Positions 43,396 to 53,494 are shown, numbered from the stretch's first letter. The stretch: DNA of 64,000 nt from Eutreptiella sp. 'Long Island Sound 2002' (GCA_964036045.1 OZ038392.1:42828978-42892977); one strand, 5' to 3'. Notes: a model not told the origin generated them from the sequence alone. A program made the numbers and translations.

Positions 43396-44352
43396 ATGAG
43401 GTTGAGAATGGAGATCCAGACCGACCTCAACACGTTGGGTGAGAGGCGAGACGAATGGGTGGAGAAGGCAGTCAAGGCACATGGGTTGGAACTGACAACG
43501 GTGGAGTTGGTGGAGTACATTGCCTGTCATTGCTTGCTGGAGGACCTGAGGTTCGACGTGACCACGGGAAACTTCGCGAAGGCGGTGGAGGAGGGCAACG
43601 AGACCTCGTCCAGTGGCATCAATGAGGTCCTCAAGAAGCTGGAGCAGATGGAGAAGAGGTTGGAGGAGGTAAAGCTGGGGAAAGGAGAGACGGTCAGAAA
43701 GGTTCCCCCTTTGAGCAACAAGGAACTATCAGATTTGATGGAGATGGATCATAAGCCGCAGTGGGTATGCCGTTTATTGGTGTTCTTTAAGGCCGTATTG
43801 GACGGAAAGAAGGTGGATCCCCAACTGATGGAGTGCACTTCAGCCTGGAAATCGTCCGACCTCCAAGAAGAGTTGGTTATGTCACCGGAGAAGGCGAAGA
43901 TCAATGACGTTTGGACATCGGGCGCTTGGCTGGAGGCCATAACCGCCCCGATGGACGGGTCGGACAGCGGAGGAGGCCTCCCGATTCCGGCCCTGATCGC
44001 TAATTATGTTGAGAGCTTGTGGGTGCTGCTGGTGTCGGCGATGGGGTCGTACGATGAATCGTACTGTCGGCACGCGGGCAGTGGGCGGGGGAGCGAGACC
44101 CCCAAGGAGGCGGGAGAACCGCCCGAAAATTTTGGTGACACTACGGTCCCTGTGGAGGAAGTCCGTCGGAGGCTAGCCAGCCTGAGGAGCAGATTTTCGT
44201 ATGAAAACGGGCGAAGGATCTGGATCCCGAAGAATAATAATCAGCAAAGGACCGCCATGACAGATCCGCCAGCAACGGGTTGCCGCACATGCAAGAGCCA
44301 TGGGGCGCCGGGCAAGAAGCATTGGTTTTTTGCCTGCCCCTACTACGAATGA
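43396..44352 (+). CDS. Gag-like protein of the DIRS-like element
   Basis: 318 codons, ATG to TGA. The N-terminal part is helical and charged (LNTLGERRDEWVEKAVKAHG), with a Glu/Lys-rich coiled coil near residues 70-100 (LKKLEQMEKRLEEVKLGKGE). The C terminus ends in CRTCKSHGAPGKKHWFFAC, a CX2CX9HX4C zinc-binding pattern that could bind the element RNA. Position directly before the recombinase and the zinc motif support a nucleocapsid role. The TGA overlaps the next ORF's ATG as ATGA (44349-44352), suggesting termination-reinitiation coupling. Earlier start codons upstream are cut off by TAG at 43384. Confidence 0.75.
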   Translation: MRLRMEIQTDLNTLGERRDEWVEKAVKAHGLELTTVELVEYIACHCLLEDLRFDVTTGNFAKAVEEGNETSSSGINEVLKKLEQMEKRLEEVKLGKGETVRKVPPLSNKELSDLMEMDHKPQWVCRLLVFFKAVLDGKKVDPQLMECTSAWKSSDLQEELVMSPEKAKINDVWTSGAWLEAITAPMDGSDSGGGLPIPALIANYVESLWVLLVSAMGSYDESYCRHAGSGRGSETPKEAGEPPENFGDTTVPVEEVRRRLASLRSRFSYENGRRIWIPKNNNQQRTAMTDPPATGCRTCKSHGAPGKKHWFFACPYYE

Positions 44353-45668
44353 CGGTGTCCCAACGGGGGGGGAAGAACAGGAGGAGGGGGGGGAGAGCCG
44401 GAGAGCCGTCGCGAGAAATGGAGGGAGTGGTGGGAGAGCCGGCAGACTGGTCATCATGGTGGGCGGCATGGAAACGACTCAATCGCCAGGACCCCGCGGA
44501 ATGCTCACACGCCCTTGTCGCCATGTCGTGGAGCGCCGGCACCAGAAGTAACTACGCCGTTCACATCCGGGCGTTAAGGACGCTTGCCGCCACACAGCAT
44601 GGAGTCGACAAATCCAAGTTACTGGACCGATACTTGCGTGCCCTCTTCGCCAAGGGTAGATCACGGTCATACATGCGAGGGGCCATCAACGCGGTACGGG
44701 CTTTGGAGGACTGGGGGTGGATCGACGGCGTGGTCCAGGCCAGGCATTGGCGCATGGCAAAGTCCACCATCCGAAATACGGAGGAGCAGAGGCCGTACGG
44801 AGGACTGGAAGCACTGTCCGTATTTGCACAGTCGTGTCGCACGAAGGAGCAGTGGTCCGGATTCGCCTTGGCCGTCCTCTCCTTCACGTGCCTGTGGCAT
44901 CTGGGGGAGGCCTCCGGGGTTCGACGACGGGGAATCGAGGACGAGGCCGTCTGGTTTAGATGCAACAAGAACGGTGACAAAGTCGTCCAGCGGGAGCTGG
45001 GCCCATACTCCGCGAAGTGGGCGCGGTGGCTCCGTGACTATGGAACCAGGGGTCGCCGCAGATCACCCATCATGTGCCCATCCGGGGCGCCATTGTTGGA
45101 GTCGTTCGTGGAGTACGGATTCCGGGCGACGGAATTCGCAAGTGACAGGTGGCATTGTTGGAAACGCGGGGGTGCTGCACTACAGAAGTACCTCGCCCTC
45201 CCCGCCGAGATCCGGCAGTGGTGGGGCCGGTGGAGGTCCCGCAGAGTGGCGGAAGACTACGCGCAACCACCCGAAGAGTATAAAGTATGGACGTCAATCA
45301 AGCTACCCTGGCCGGAAGCACCCTCCGAATTCGTTAAGCGCACAATGCGAGGACACGACTTCTGGCCTACGGCGCTTTCGGAGTTATTTCGGGACGGACA
45401 GCAGACTGTGGAACAACAGCCTGACGTTGGGTCCAAGCGAGCGTGCATTGTACTGTCGGATGATGACACGCCTCAGCGACCTAGAGTCCAGGTGCGGCGC
45501 ACCGTCCGGGTGCGTAGGGATGGGGGTGCAAGCCCCGTGGCATCGGCAGCGGTGGGGCCTCGAGTTGGCCGAGTGGATCCTGCAGCGCGTACGGGACGGA
45601 GCAGTTCGGGAGTGGTGCAACAGGCTCCGGGAAGTGATCGACCTCCCGCCAAGCAGCGGAGGCGATGA
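44349..45668 (+). CDS. Tyrosine recombinase of the DIRS-like element
   Basis: 439 codons from an ATG overlapping the gag stop. An N-terminal helical core-binding-like domain (SAGTRSNYAVHIRALRTL, SRSYMRGAINAVRALEDWG) precedes the catalytic domain: LWHLGEASGVRRRG at box I, HCWKRGGAALQKY at box II, WWGRWRSRRVAEDY with the candidate nucleophile Tyr304 (codon 45258-45260). At the two Arg positions of the R-HxxR-Y signature I read His184 (CAT, 44898-44900) and Lys272 (AAA), each one G-to-A step from Arg. Either this copy is catalytically dead or the family uses a variant site. A disordered basic tail ends at TGA. The enzyme would integrate the circular DNA form at the AAA core. Confidence 0.75.
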   Translation: MTVSQRGGKNRRRGGRAGEPSREMEGVVGEPADWSSWWAAWKRLNRQDPAECSHALVAMSWSAGTRSNYAVHIRALRTLAATQHGVDKSKLLDRYLRALFAKGRSRSYMRGAINAVRALEDWGWIDGVVQARHWRMAKSTIRNTEEQRPYGGLEALSVFAQSCRTKEQWSGFALAVLSFTCLWHLGEASGVRRRGIEDEAVWFRCNKNGDKVVQRELGPYSAKWARWLRDYGTRGRRRSPIMCPSGAPLLESFVEYGFRATEFASDRWHCWKRGGAALQKYLALPAEIRQWWGRWRSRRVAEDYAQPPEEYKVWTSIKLPWPEAPSEFVKRTMRGHDFWPTALSELFRDGQQTVEQQPDVGSKRACIVLSDDDTPQRPRVQVRRTVRVRRDGGASPVASAAVGPRVGRVDPAARTGRSSSGVVQQAPGSDRPPAKQRRR

Positions 45669-45699
45669 TGGTTGGATTTTGGGGAGGTTGCTGGTGTTG

Positions 45700-46965
45700 A
45701 TGCTCAGGATGTGGAGGCATTCATCGGAATTGGGTATACCACACCCGGGAGTGCATATCGGTCAGTTTTGTGTGCAGCTCACGCGGGATGCGTGGTTGAT
45801 CTGGTTAAGGGACTCCACTTCCCCGAAGTTGATTGTGGTACCATTGACTGCAGCCATTTTGGAGAAGGGGGTGGGGCCTGTGGGTAACGTCCGCATCCCC
45901 CCCTACATTTGGAGGGCATTGGTGCCGGGGAATTTTGGGGAGTTGAATAGACGATCCTTTTCTTCTCTGTCGCCTGTGACGGGTCAATCTGCAATCTTGG
46001 CTAGGGCATTGGTTGAGCACGAGGTGCTCCGCCCCTGTCGTGCGGACGGTTTGGGCCCCAATGGGTCCCTTTTCGCTATCCCGAAAAACAGCGAAAAGGC
46101 AAGCTGTATTTGCCCAAGGGGGCGGCAGCCCCCCACTACAATTGCCTAGCGTTGGGCTTGTGGCTTTTTTATAAATTGTGCATTGGAATGTCCACATGGA
46201 TTTCGTTCTGGCCGGTTATGCGGGAGTGGTGGGAGATAATGTGATTTTTGTTCCACACCAGATGGCTTCGCTGAAAGCCGACCCACTATGTCTGGGGGAG
46301 GACCCTGTATTGTGTGCATGTCATATTGATCTTAGTAACTGTTTTTTGTCTTTGAAGACCCCGGTTGAGTTTGCGGACGCTTTTCGCGTATCCATTGACG
46401 GATTGTTGTATAGTTTTGACTGTCTGCCATTCGGGTGGACGCACAGTCCAGCCATCTGTCAAGCCGTGATGGTTCGGCTGGTTCGGGACGCGGGGGTGGA
46501 GGGGGTTTTAGTTCTGGTTTATCTGGATGATGTTTTTGTCATTGGGTATGGCAGAAAATGGGTGAGTGTGCAAGCGGGAATCGTTGCATCGCGCCTAAGG
46601 GAGGAGGGAGCCATTGTCAGTCCAAAGAGCACCCTGAGGCAGTTACTGGCTTAGCCTGGATTGGAAAGTTTTTCGATTTCCATGAAGCCACGGTGTCCAC
46701 AGCGCGAGGCAATTGGCACGCTTTAATGGCGCGCTGGTGGCAGGTGGCTGTGGGCCCTTGTACGCGCCGCCGACTGTTGCGTTTTTTTGGCGGGTTGCTG
46801 CGTGCGTCCGAGTTGGGGAGTGCTGCCATTCGTGGCGCTGGTGTGGGCGCGTATTCTGTGGCAGCCGCAATGGATTGCCGATGCCTCGATAAGACTATTG
46901 CACACCCTTGCAGGCTTACCGCCATAGGGCCTGACGGCTTGGAGGCCTTTGTTTTTTTTTTTTGA
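45700..46965 (+). pseudogene. Reverse transcriptase of the DIRS-like element, frameshifted
   Basis: Three frame segments. 45700-46149 carries the fingers (FAIPKNSEKAS, ending TAG). About 46178-46654 carries HIDLSNCFLSLK (first Asp), YSFDCLPFGWTHSPAICQA and VLVYLDDVFVIG (YLDD, ~46519). About 46657-46965 carries LAWIGKFFDF and a thumb/connection (RRRLLRFFGGLLRASELG). Breaks lie near 46120-46175, 46650 and at the T13 run near 46950-46964. The LPFGW...YLDD pattern places it with DIRS/LTR-type RTs, not LINEs. Not translatable as it stands unless the breaks are assembly errors. Confidence 0.85.
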
Positions 46966-47521
46966 AGAAACCACGAGATGGGGCCGAGTATATATTTTTT
47001 GATGGTGCTTGTGACGGGGGAACCTGGAGGATGGCTCTATGGGGCTACACGGTGGGTGGGAGGGTAGGGATTGTGCACGAGGTGTTGTGCAATCAGCAAA
47101 TTGCCGAGTACGCGGCTTTGGAGTACGCGGTAAACTTCGTTTCCGCTTTGGGGTGGGACAGAGTGGGGCTGGTCGGGGATAACTTTTCAGTGTTGCTAAG
47201 CTTTGCGGCAGGAAAGGCGAGTGTGGGGTTGAAAGTGCAGAATCGTATATTGCGGCGTCTGGTATACGGTTGCACGGGGTCTAGACGAACGTGGTATCTG
47301 TGTTGGGTCCCGGGAGAGTGTAACCCGGCGGATCCATTTAGCCGCATCAGGTCGGTGTGGGGGGGGGGGACTACGGCAAGGCGCAGTTGGAGGCCACGCG
47401 TCGTCTGCGTTTGGCGATGGGGGGCCCCACAATGTTAGTTCAGCATGTATGGACCCTGGGACTGCCTGTTATCAAACAGCTGCAAGGTCATGTGGGGTTA
47501 AAGATCCGGAGACCCGCTTAG
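46966..47521 (+). pseudogene. RNase H of the DIRS-like element
   Basis: YIFFDGACDGG (first Asp), QQIAEYAALEYAVNF (Glu), VGLVGDNFSVLLSF (Asp) and WYLCWVPGECNPADPFSR (final Asp) give a complete active-site set of the DIRS/LTR type. After the G9 run at 47358-47367 the sense appears to shift frame and continue (YGKAQLEATRRLRLAMGG) to TAG at 47519. It would degrade template RNA during cDNA synthesis. Confidence 0.85.
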
Positions 47522-47645
47522 GTTTTGGTAAGTGGTGCGTGAGGAACCCCGCTGCTTAGTGCCGTTCGGACGTGGATGTGTGCGGTTGGCTAGAGATGTC
47601 GGATCCCCCGTCCCTGACGTGCCCTCACCCTGTGCTGAAAACAAC

Positions 47646-47670
47646 CACAACGGTCAACCTGTGGCCGAAC
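47646..47670 (+). repeat. 25-bp internal direct repeat, copy 2
   Basis: Perfect match to 42895-42919. Confidence 0.9.
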
Positions 47671-47816
47671 TGAGTGAGGGTGCCGAAGAGAAATGTGGGG
47701 GAGCACAAACTCCAGAAGGGGCGTGCGATTGATCATGTGGACGGCCGTGGGTGTTAGGGCTGTTTGCACTAACGTGGTGAGGGGGTTGGACAAGCGGGCT
47801 GGTGTTAGCTTAGACT

Positions 47817-48671
47817 TTGTTTACGATTGTCTTGCCACAGTCGTTGTCTTACATGCCGAGACCAGTGGTGCTGCCGTGCTTCCACCCCTTGCCGCCACCG
47901 GCGCCATCGCATATGGGCCGGCGCAGGCGCCAGCACGATTGGGGGAGGTGGGAGGAGGATCGGCTACGGGGCATCGCACGCGCCCACCCGGTGCCGATTT
48001 TGCGGGGATGGGCGAGAGAGCTGACGGCGGCTGTGGACGGATTGCGGCGCTGGGGGAAGATTGTGGACGCGGCGTGCGTCTTGTATGCGGTCTTCATGCT
48101 TTTCCCAGGTGCCCTGGACTTGCCCGCGCTCCTGGTGGGGGCGTTTGAATACTTCATCAGCGTGGGGGCCACACGTCCCGCGGCCTCCATAAGCTTTACG
48201 GGGACGGGGCTGGCGGTGGCCCCGGGAGTGGTGCGGGCGGCGCTGCGGTGGAGATATGGGGCGGCAGCGTCCATTGCATGGAGGGCGCCTCGGAGGCACT
48301 TCCTGGCGGGCGCAGTAGGGCAGGTGGTGTATAATATAATATCGCCCCTCCGGGGCTAGGGGCCATTCGACCTCCGGGGCGAGCGACAGTGGGTGCTGGA
48401 GCGGTGGTGGCGACTGCCACAGTGCAGGTTGGTGGTGTTGGTTGGATGGTGTCCAGGTTTACTGGCGGGCAGTGCGGGGCACGCGGTGGGGTTGTCGTAC
48501 ATGGGTTGGCTGGCGTGTGCGCAACATGGCACGGTTTACGTGGGGCGTGACCCGGGCAGGGCGGTGGAGCTCATCAGTCAGTGGCTGCCGGACGTGTGGG
48601 AGGCTTGGTACTTGGTGCGGCATGCAGCCGGAGTTATTGCAGGCACCGCCCTTGGTTGTGCGACCGGGTGA
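47817..48671 (+). pseudogene. Unidentified ORF after RNase H, one in-frame TAG
   Basis: A frame of about 284 codons continuous except for TAG at 48357. It begins Pro/Arg-rich (HMGRRRRQHDWGRWEEDRL), then has hydrophobic, helix-like stretches (AACVLYAVFMLFPGALDLP, RLVVLVGWCPGLLAGSAG). DIRS1 carries a methyltransferase-like domain after RNase H, but I see no methyltransferase motif here. It may be a membrane-associated or novel accessory product. Position inside the split repeats shows it belongs to the element. Confidence 0.45.
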
Positions 48672-48841
48672 GGGGGTAAGGTGCTAGGAAGGGGCGGTAG
48701 GTCGTGAGAGGCTTTACCGCGCGGTGGTAGCCATCGCGGAGGACTGGTACGCGCGACGGGTGCCGGTACGTATGATGAGAGACGCGCCGGAGTACTGCAG
48801 CTAGGATCGCGCGGGTAGTGCGGCTTGTGAGCTGGTAGGAA

Positions 48842-48877
<36 letters not shown>
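48842..48877 (+). repeat. (GT)n microsatellite inside the DIRS-like element
   Basis: GT array merging into GCGCGCG, about 95 bp upstream of B1. Confidence 0.95.
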
Positions 48878-48970
48878 CTTTGGACGGCGCGGGTGATGAG
48901 GCCTTACAGCCGGGTTGAGCATTCCAGCGTTGCGACAGCCGTCCGTCACGTCGGTGTAGGGGAGTGTTTG

Positions 48971-49055
48971 CGCCCAGGCTTCGCATACCGACGCTTCTTT
49001 TCGTTTTTTGTGTGCGTGTGCTTTTGCATGTGGACGGGTATGGATTTAGACCAAA
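48971..49055 (+). repeat. Split direct repeat B1
   Basis: 85 bp from CGCCCAGG to TTTAGACCAAA, five differences from B2 (49218-49302). Overlaps A2 by the two to three A residues at the junction. Confidence 0.95.
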
Positions 49056-49162
49056 ATGAGGTTTGCCATAAGCAAACCCAAGTTTGGTCTGTGCTGAGTT
49101 GAGTTTGTATGTATCTGCTGCGGATGTCCGCACAATTGTCTTTTATATTTGTGTGAGGATGG
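49054..49162 (+). repeat. Split direct repeat A2
   Basis: 109 bp, 107 identical to A1. Fused head-to-tail with B1 at GACCAAAATGAGG, the sequence expected from joining the element's two ends (GACCAAA and AAATGAGG). Confidence 0.95.
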
Positions 49163-49217
49163 CCCACCCTCCCACCCTTGACAGTTTCTGTGGCACAGGC
49201 TGCCTTATGCGACATCA

Positions 49218-49302
49218 CGCCCAGGACTCGCATACCGACGCTTCTTTTCGTTTTCTATGTGCGTGTGCTTTTGCATGCGGACGGGTATGGATTTAGACCA
49301 AA
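49218..49302 (+). repeat. Split direct repeat B2 (right terminus)
   Basis: 85 bp ending GGATTTAGACCAAA. Flanking sequence CTAGTATATTTTGC begins at 49303. Confidence 0.95.
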
Positions 49303-51290
49303 CTAGTATATTTTGCGCTATTTTGGCAGCAATCACACAATTTGAAAGTCGAGCAAAAGAAAATCACGGTTGAGTTACTATTTTTTTTGACAGAGCTGCA
49401 ACCTGTTTTGGCAGTTTCGTTTGTGATCCCCCCCAATTACCTTGCTTACCCCATCCCACCCCCACCCCCACCCTTGTGCCGCCCTGCACATTGTGCTGCA
49501 GCATTCCTTGCTTTGTGCTCTTAGGGGTTGCTGGTGGTTTTTCATGGCATGACGCCCGGCGTCCTTCAGGTGGGCTGCCTCAGATTTCTCATTGAGCTGT
49601 TGACCAGATTCCATCTTTGAGGCATGCTCCATTCCAAGTGGTCTAAGGCATCTGCAACACTGGAGTGCGAGTGATTTGTATCGAGTGCAGCAATCAAGGC
49701 TGCCGGCAGCATGCAGTACAAGTTACTGTTATTCATGTCATTGAGCTTCATCATATTTGGGCTGGTTTACTATGGCTCCCCCTACTTGCAGCGCTCCATG
49801 GAGATGCAGGTTGACGTCGGGCCCTGAGCAGTGTCACATCCAATTTTGTCAGGGGATAGGGTTCGGAGTCAGCCACAGGAGGTGGGCATTTAGACTGTCC
49901 CGCGATGAAACCATTTGCGAGGATGGTTGGTAGCCTGGGTGATTTCATTGCCCAATACGTCCGTTCATCCCAGCTGTGGGTCCTGATAAATCCTGTGGGG
50001 GAGGGGGTCTGTGGGGTGTGAGGGAGGTTGGTATCCAGCACAATGAACCAAAGATCGTGGTTTTGGAAACTGTGGTGCTGCTTCCTGAGAACCAAGTCCT
50101 TGTGGGTGGTGTGCAAAATGCGGCCAATATTTGTTTGTGATGGACAGATACCCACAGTGCATCAGCACCCTCTTTTAAGGGACTATTTCTTATGTTCCAC
50201 GTGGTAACCTGACGTTTCTTGGTAGTTGACTAACGTCTGTTGGTGGTTGCTTGACGGTGATTGGCCGCCACTTGTCAGCAACAAGTAACTAAGGCTGGAA
50301 ACTTTGTCGAGACAGGTCCACATGCAGTGGTAGCCTGGCAAGGTGCAAAACCTGTGCAAGGCACATTGTACCATTTGCGCAATTCACATTTGCTGAGTGG
50401 CTTCACCAGCGGCGAGCAGGTTGGGTGTGGCAGCTGGCTTGAGGAGGGATCTGAGCGATACTTTGGTTTGCTTGCGCCGATGAACAATTGGTAGAGCCAG
50501 GGCAAGGGGGAGCTGCAGGACGTGTCAGAAGGTTTTACAACACCAAAGAGTGGTTGAATCCTTGGTTTTGGGTGTATGTCGTAAATTGTGTAATTTTTAT
50601 GTGGTGAAATGGCAGGTGCAAACAAAAATCATATTGGCGAGTGTTGAAAAACTGGGTTCTCGCTTTTACAGCGAAAACAGCCACTCGCCCTTGCAGCAAT
50701 AAATACTTGCCTTCACCGCAAAAGCAACATTACACTTCGAGGCCCTCTGTACCCATTCTTTGAAACCTCGTCTCTTTGGGGACTCCTAGACCAGTCGGCG
50801 ATATGGGTCATGTAACCACTCTGTTGCTCGCCCCGTGACGATAGGGCATATAGACAGTAGGGGCTATGTAGCCCCTTTTTTGCATCTCCGCTTTACGGGC
50901 CTCAAGATGCCCCCTCTAAGGGCAAGTAATTTTCTTCATTTAAACCCGAGTTCCAGCGTTTTGTTGTGCTTCCCCTCTTTTTGACCTCTTTTTGGCCATC
51001 TCATCTCTCCCTGATATGGCGGGGTTATTGGCCATTTCATTTCACAACCATTTTATTTGTCGCCGATACGGCACGTGTTCCGCAGCCACTCTTGGGTGCC
51101 AAAGGGGTGGAGGGTAGAAGCTCTATATGTTCCCCCTATATTCAACTCCACCTTGTCTTGACGCAACCACCTCTTTTGGGGTGCTGAAAGGGTGGATGTA
51201 TAAACGTACTGTTACATTGGCCGTGCCCCTCTAGTTGGCTGCCACATATAGTAGTTTGTGCTTTGTGAACTCGGTGTCCCGTCGTTAAGG
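49303..51290. other. No supported gene
   Basis: Mixed-composition DNA with a (CCCCAC)n stretch near 49455 and a fragment resembling the ~103-bp satellite near 50850 (GGGGCTATGTAGCCCC). No convincing exon. Confidence 0.5.
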
Positions 51291-51295
51291 TCGCT

Positions 51296-52252
51296 ATGGG
51301 GCGCCGTAAGGTGGCAAGTGTACATTTTGCAATGGTTGCATCATTCCAAAAATTAATTGTTCCCGCCTTTACAATGATAATTGTTTTCCCCAACCCGGGC
51401 CACGCTTTCTCAAGGGGGGGGAGCGGCTCCACGGCCTGCCCACACCGTGCCCTACATCCCCCGTACTGCATGGCCTCTCCGATCACACACTCGCCGCAGG
51501 ACGATCGAGTGGATCCCAATCTGGAGGGCGCGGATATGGGGGAGCGCACCAGCGGCATCTCTGCGCTGATTTCCGGAGAAGCGGCAGGCGGACCTAGTCA
51601 AGCCTATGGAAGTAACGCGCAAGTAGCGACGGATAGTCAATCCCGTATGAACAGTGCACACGTGCCGGGCGTTGACCGGGGTCCCGTGAGTCCTGCTGAA
51701 GTGCCGGGCAGTGCTGCAGCCGCCTCCATTGAGGAGCCGGTGGTCGCAGCCCCTTCTGCTGTGCATCCGGAGGTCAGAAGCGGTGTGGATGGCATGCCAA
51801 TGCAGGATAGCACGGCGGATGTCCTCCAGACCGCCCCTCAATCATCGGAGGCAAAGACTGTATGGGACGGTAAACAGTTGATGGCCAAAAGCAGCGAAAC
51901 TGTGGATAAACCGTTGGAGACAACGACTTCAGCCTCCGAGTCCACCGAAGCGAAGAAGAAGAAGAAGCCGCGGCAAAGCACTGGTTCAGAGCTAACAAGT
52001 ACCACCGCCTCTGAATCAAAGGAATCCAAGGCTGAATTACCGCAGGTGTCCCACGTACCTGCCACCCCCTTCCCAACTTCAAATCCCTTTTGCATATCTC
52101 TCGGGGACATTCATAATATGCCAACGCGGTGCATTTTGGCACTTTTCGGGAAATTTTGCAATTTTTGCTTTGATGTGTGGGAGTACGGAAACCCCCCCCC
52201 CACTATTTTGAGGTTGGGGAACTCAAAGAAACATGTTTTGGGGGGTATTTAG
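51296..52252 (+). CDS. Candidate coding exon of a disordered protein
   Basis: 318-codon frame from ATG. Apart from a hydrophobic start (FQKLIVPAFTMIIVFPNPG), it is Ser/Ala/Pro/Glu-rich (SAHVPGVDRGPVSPAEVPGS, ASESTEAKKKKKPRQST) with a KKKKKPR basic patch that could be a nuclear localisation signal. Past about 52090 composition changes to non-coding-like sequence, so a donor near there is likelier than the stop at 52250. No domain recognised. Codon-level signal is moderate. Confidence 0.4.
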   Translation: MGRRKVASVHFAMVASFQKLIVPAFTMIIVFPNPGHAFSRGGSGSTACPHRALHPPYCMASPITHSPQDDRVDPNLEGADMGERTSGISALISGEAAGGPSQAYGSNAQVATDSQSRMNSAHVPGVDRGPVSPAEVPGSAAAASIEEPVVAAPSAVHPEVRSGVDGMPMQDSTADVLQTAPQSSEAKTVWDGKQLMAKSSETVDKPLETTTSASESTEAKKKKKPRQSTGSELTSTTASESKESKAELPQVSHVPATPFPTSNPFCISLGDIHNMPTRCILALFGKFCNFCFDVWEYGNPPPTILRLGNSKKHVLGGI

Positions 52253-53490
52253 ATGGGCAGGGGTCGATTTTGGGGGCCTAGTAAGGGGATTAGAAGGACT
52301 AAAAATAGGGCATGACATCATCCTATGCAGATTGCAAAAAATAGGCAACTTAGGGACAAAATTGCTGACGTGAACCATGATTCACCCCTAAAAGTCACTG
52401 TGAATAATGAAAATGAGCAAAAGAAAGGGGAATGTTTCCAACTTCCATGACGGCTATTTTTTTTACCACTCTGGGTAAGATCCCATCAACAGCGATGTCT
52501 TACCCCATTTTCAAATAATTTTGCCCTCGTACAGCTCTCCCACTGTCCCAACCTTCTCTGAAACATAGTTTTTTTGAATTTCCCACCCCAAATATAGGGG
52601 GTGTATCCTCTACCCCCCCCCCCCCAAAAGCCCGGTAACAGGGGTAGGGGTGCAGTGCAGTATGTCTGAAACCTGACCAGGACATGCGAAAAAAAAACCT
52701 AAACCGTCAATCGTAGCGGCCAATTTTCGAAAAAAAATATGGTTCCGGACCCCCCCACCCCCACCCCCACCCCTACATCTCCGAAAAGCAATTTTCAAGG
52801 GCTTTCCGTATATACCCCACATTGCCCTACCTACGGGACACTCAGTGGGCACAAATGAGGCAACAATTGCTCCGACCCCCAAAAAACGCTCCAAGCTGGT
52901 ATACTCAGCAACGACCCCAAGAGATATTCTACCCCCACTAATCCCCCTCAGCTGCCCACACTCTAGCCTGACCCGCCACTTGTTGTACGAGCACAGGGGT
53001 CATGTTAGATGAGATGCAAAAATGCTAAAGAGCATTTTGTTTGGTAACGCGGCTAGCCCCCAATTGTCCCTCAATTGGTAGCAGCGATGACCTAGTGATG
53101 GTGGCCCAGTGGCCCGAGTGCTTATAGGCACTAAGCCCATTGTGGAGGCGCCAAACACTCTGCATGGGAGAGTCGAGGCCATGGCATACCACTAGGGCAT
53201 ACCAAGAAACGACAAGAAACAACCAAGCCCAAAAAAACAATGAAACAACAGAAAAGTTCTGCCCATCAAACAACATGAACAACCAAGTAAAAAAAAACCC
53301 TCCAAACAAAGAACAACAGTTTCCTGCCAATCGAACAACAAGCCTAGGGTGCCCCCGTCCCCCACAATATTACCTCAAAACATAAGCATGAAGTTTTGGC
53401 ATCTTGTTGAAGGCCAAAAAACACAAAGTGCCAAACGCGGGACATACGCTTATGGTACTCCCTTTAGTCGGGTTTGGGGCATGGGGGGGA
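52253..53490. other. No supported gene
   Basis: C runs at 52613-52625 and 52749-52770 and A/T runs. A tRNA-like word (TGGTGGCCCAGTGG, ~53098) lacks a B box. Nothing else supportable. Confidence 0.45.
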
Positions 53491-53494
53491 CGTC

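Larger units (their letters stand above)
42173..49302 (+). mobile_element. DIRS-like tyrosine-recombinase retrotransposon with split direct repeats
   Basis: A 7130-bp unit bounded by A1 (42173-42281) on the left and B2 (49218-49302) on the right, with B1 (48971-49055) and A2 (49054-49162) fused inside the right end: the A1...B1A2...B2 order diagnostic of PAT/Ngaro-type elements, which replicate through a circular intermediate. Coding order is ubiquitin-like module, gag with zinc-binding motif, tyrosine recombinase, RT, RNase H, extra ORF. The recombinase precedes RT, unlike DIRS1, PAT and Ngaro but like VIPER/TATE elements of trypanosomatids. A and B copies are about 98% and 94% identical, so insertion is fairly recent, though the RT is frameshifted. 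Confidence 0.9.

Noticed and set aside
44584-45699. 5' part of the long frame overlapping the recombinase gene
   Set aside because: It is the shadow of the recombinase in another frame; RT-like protein begins only near 45700.
53085-53160. tRNA-like sequence TGGTGGCCCAGTGG
   Set aside because: No B box and no cloverleaf could be found.
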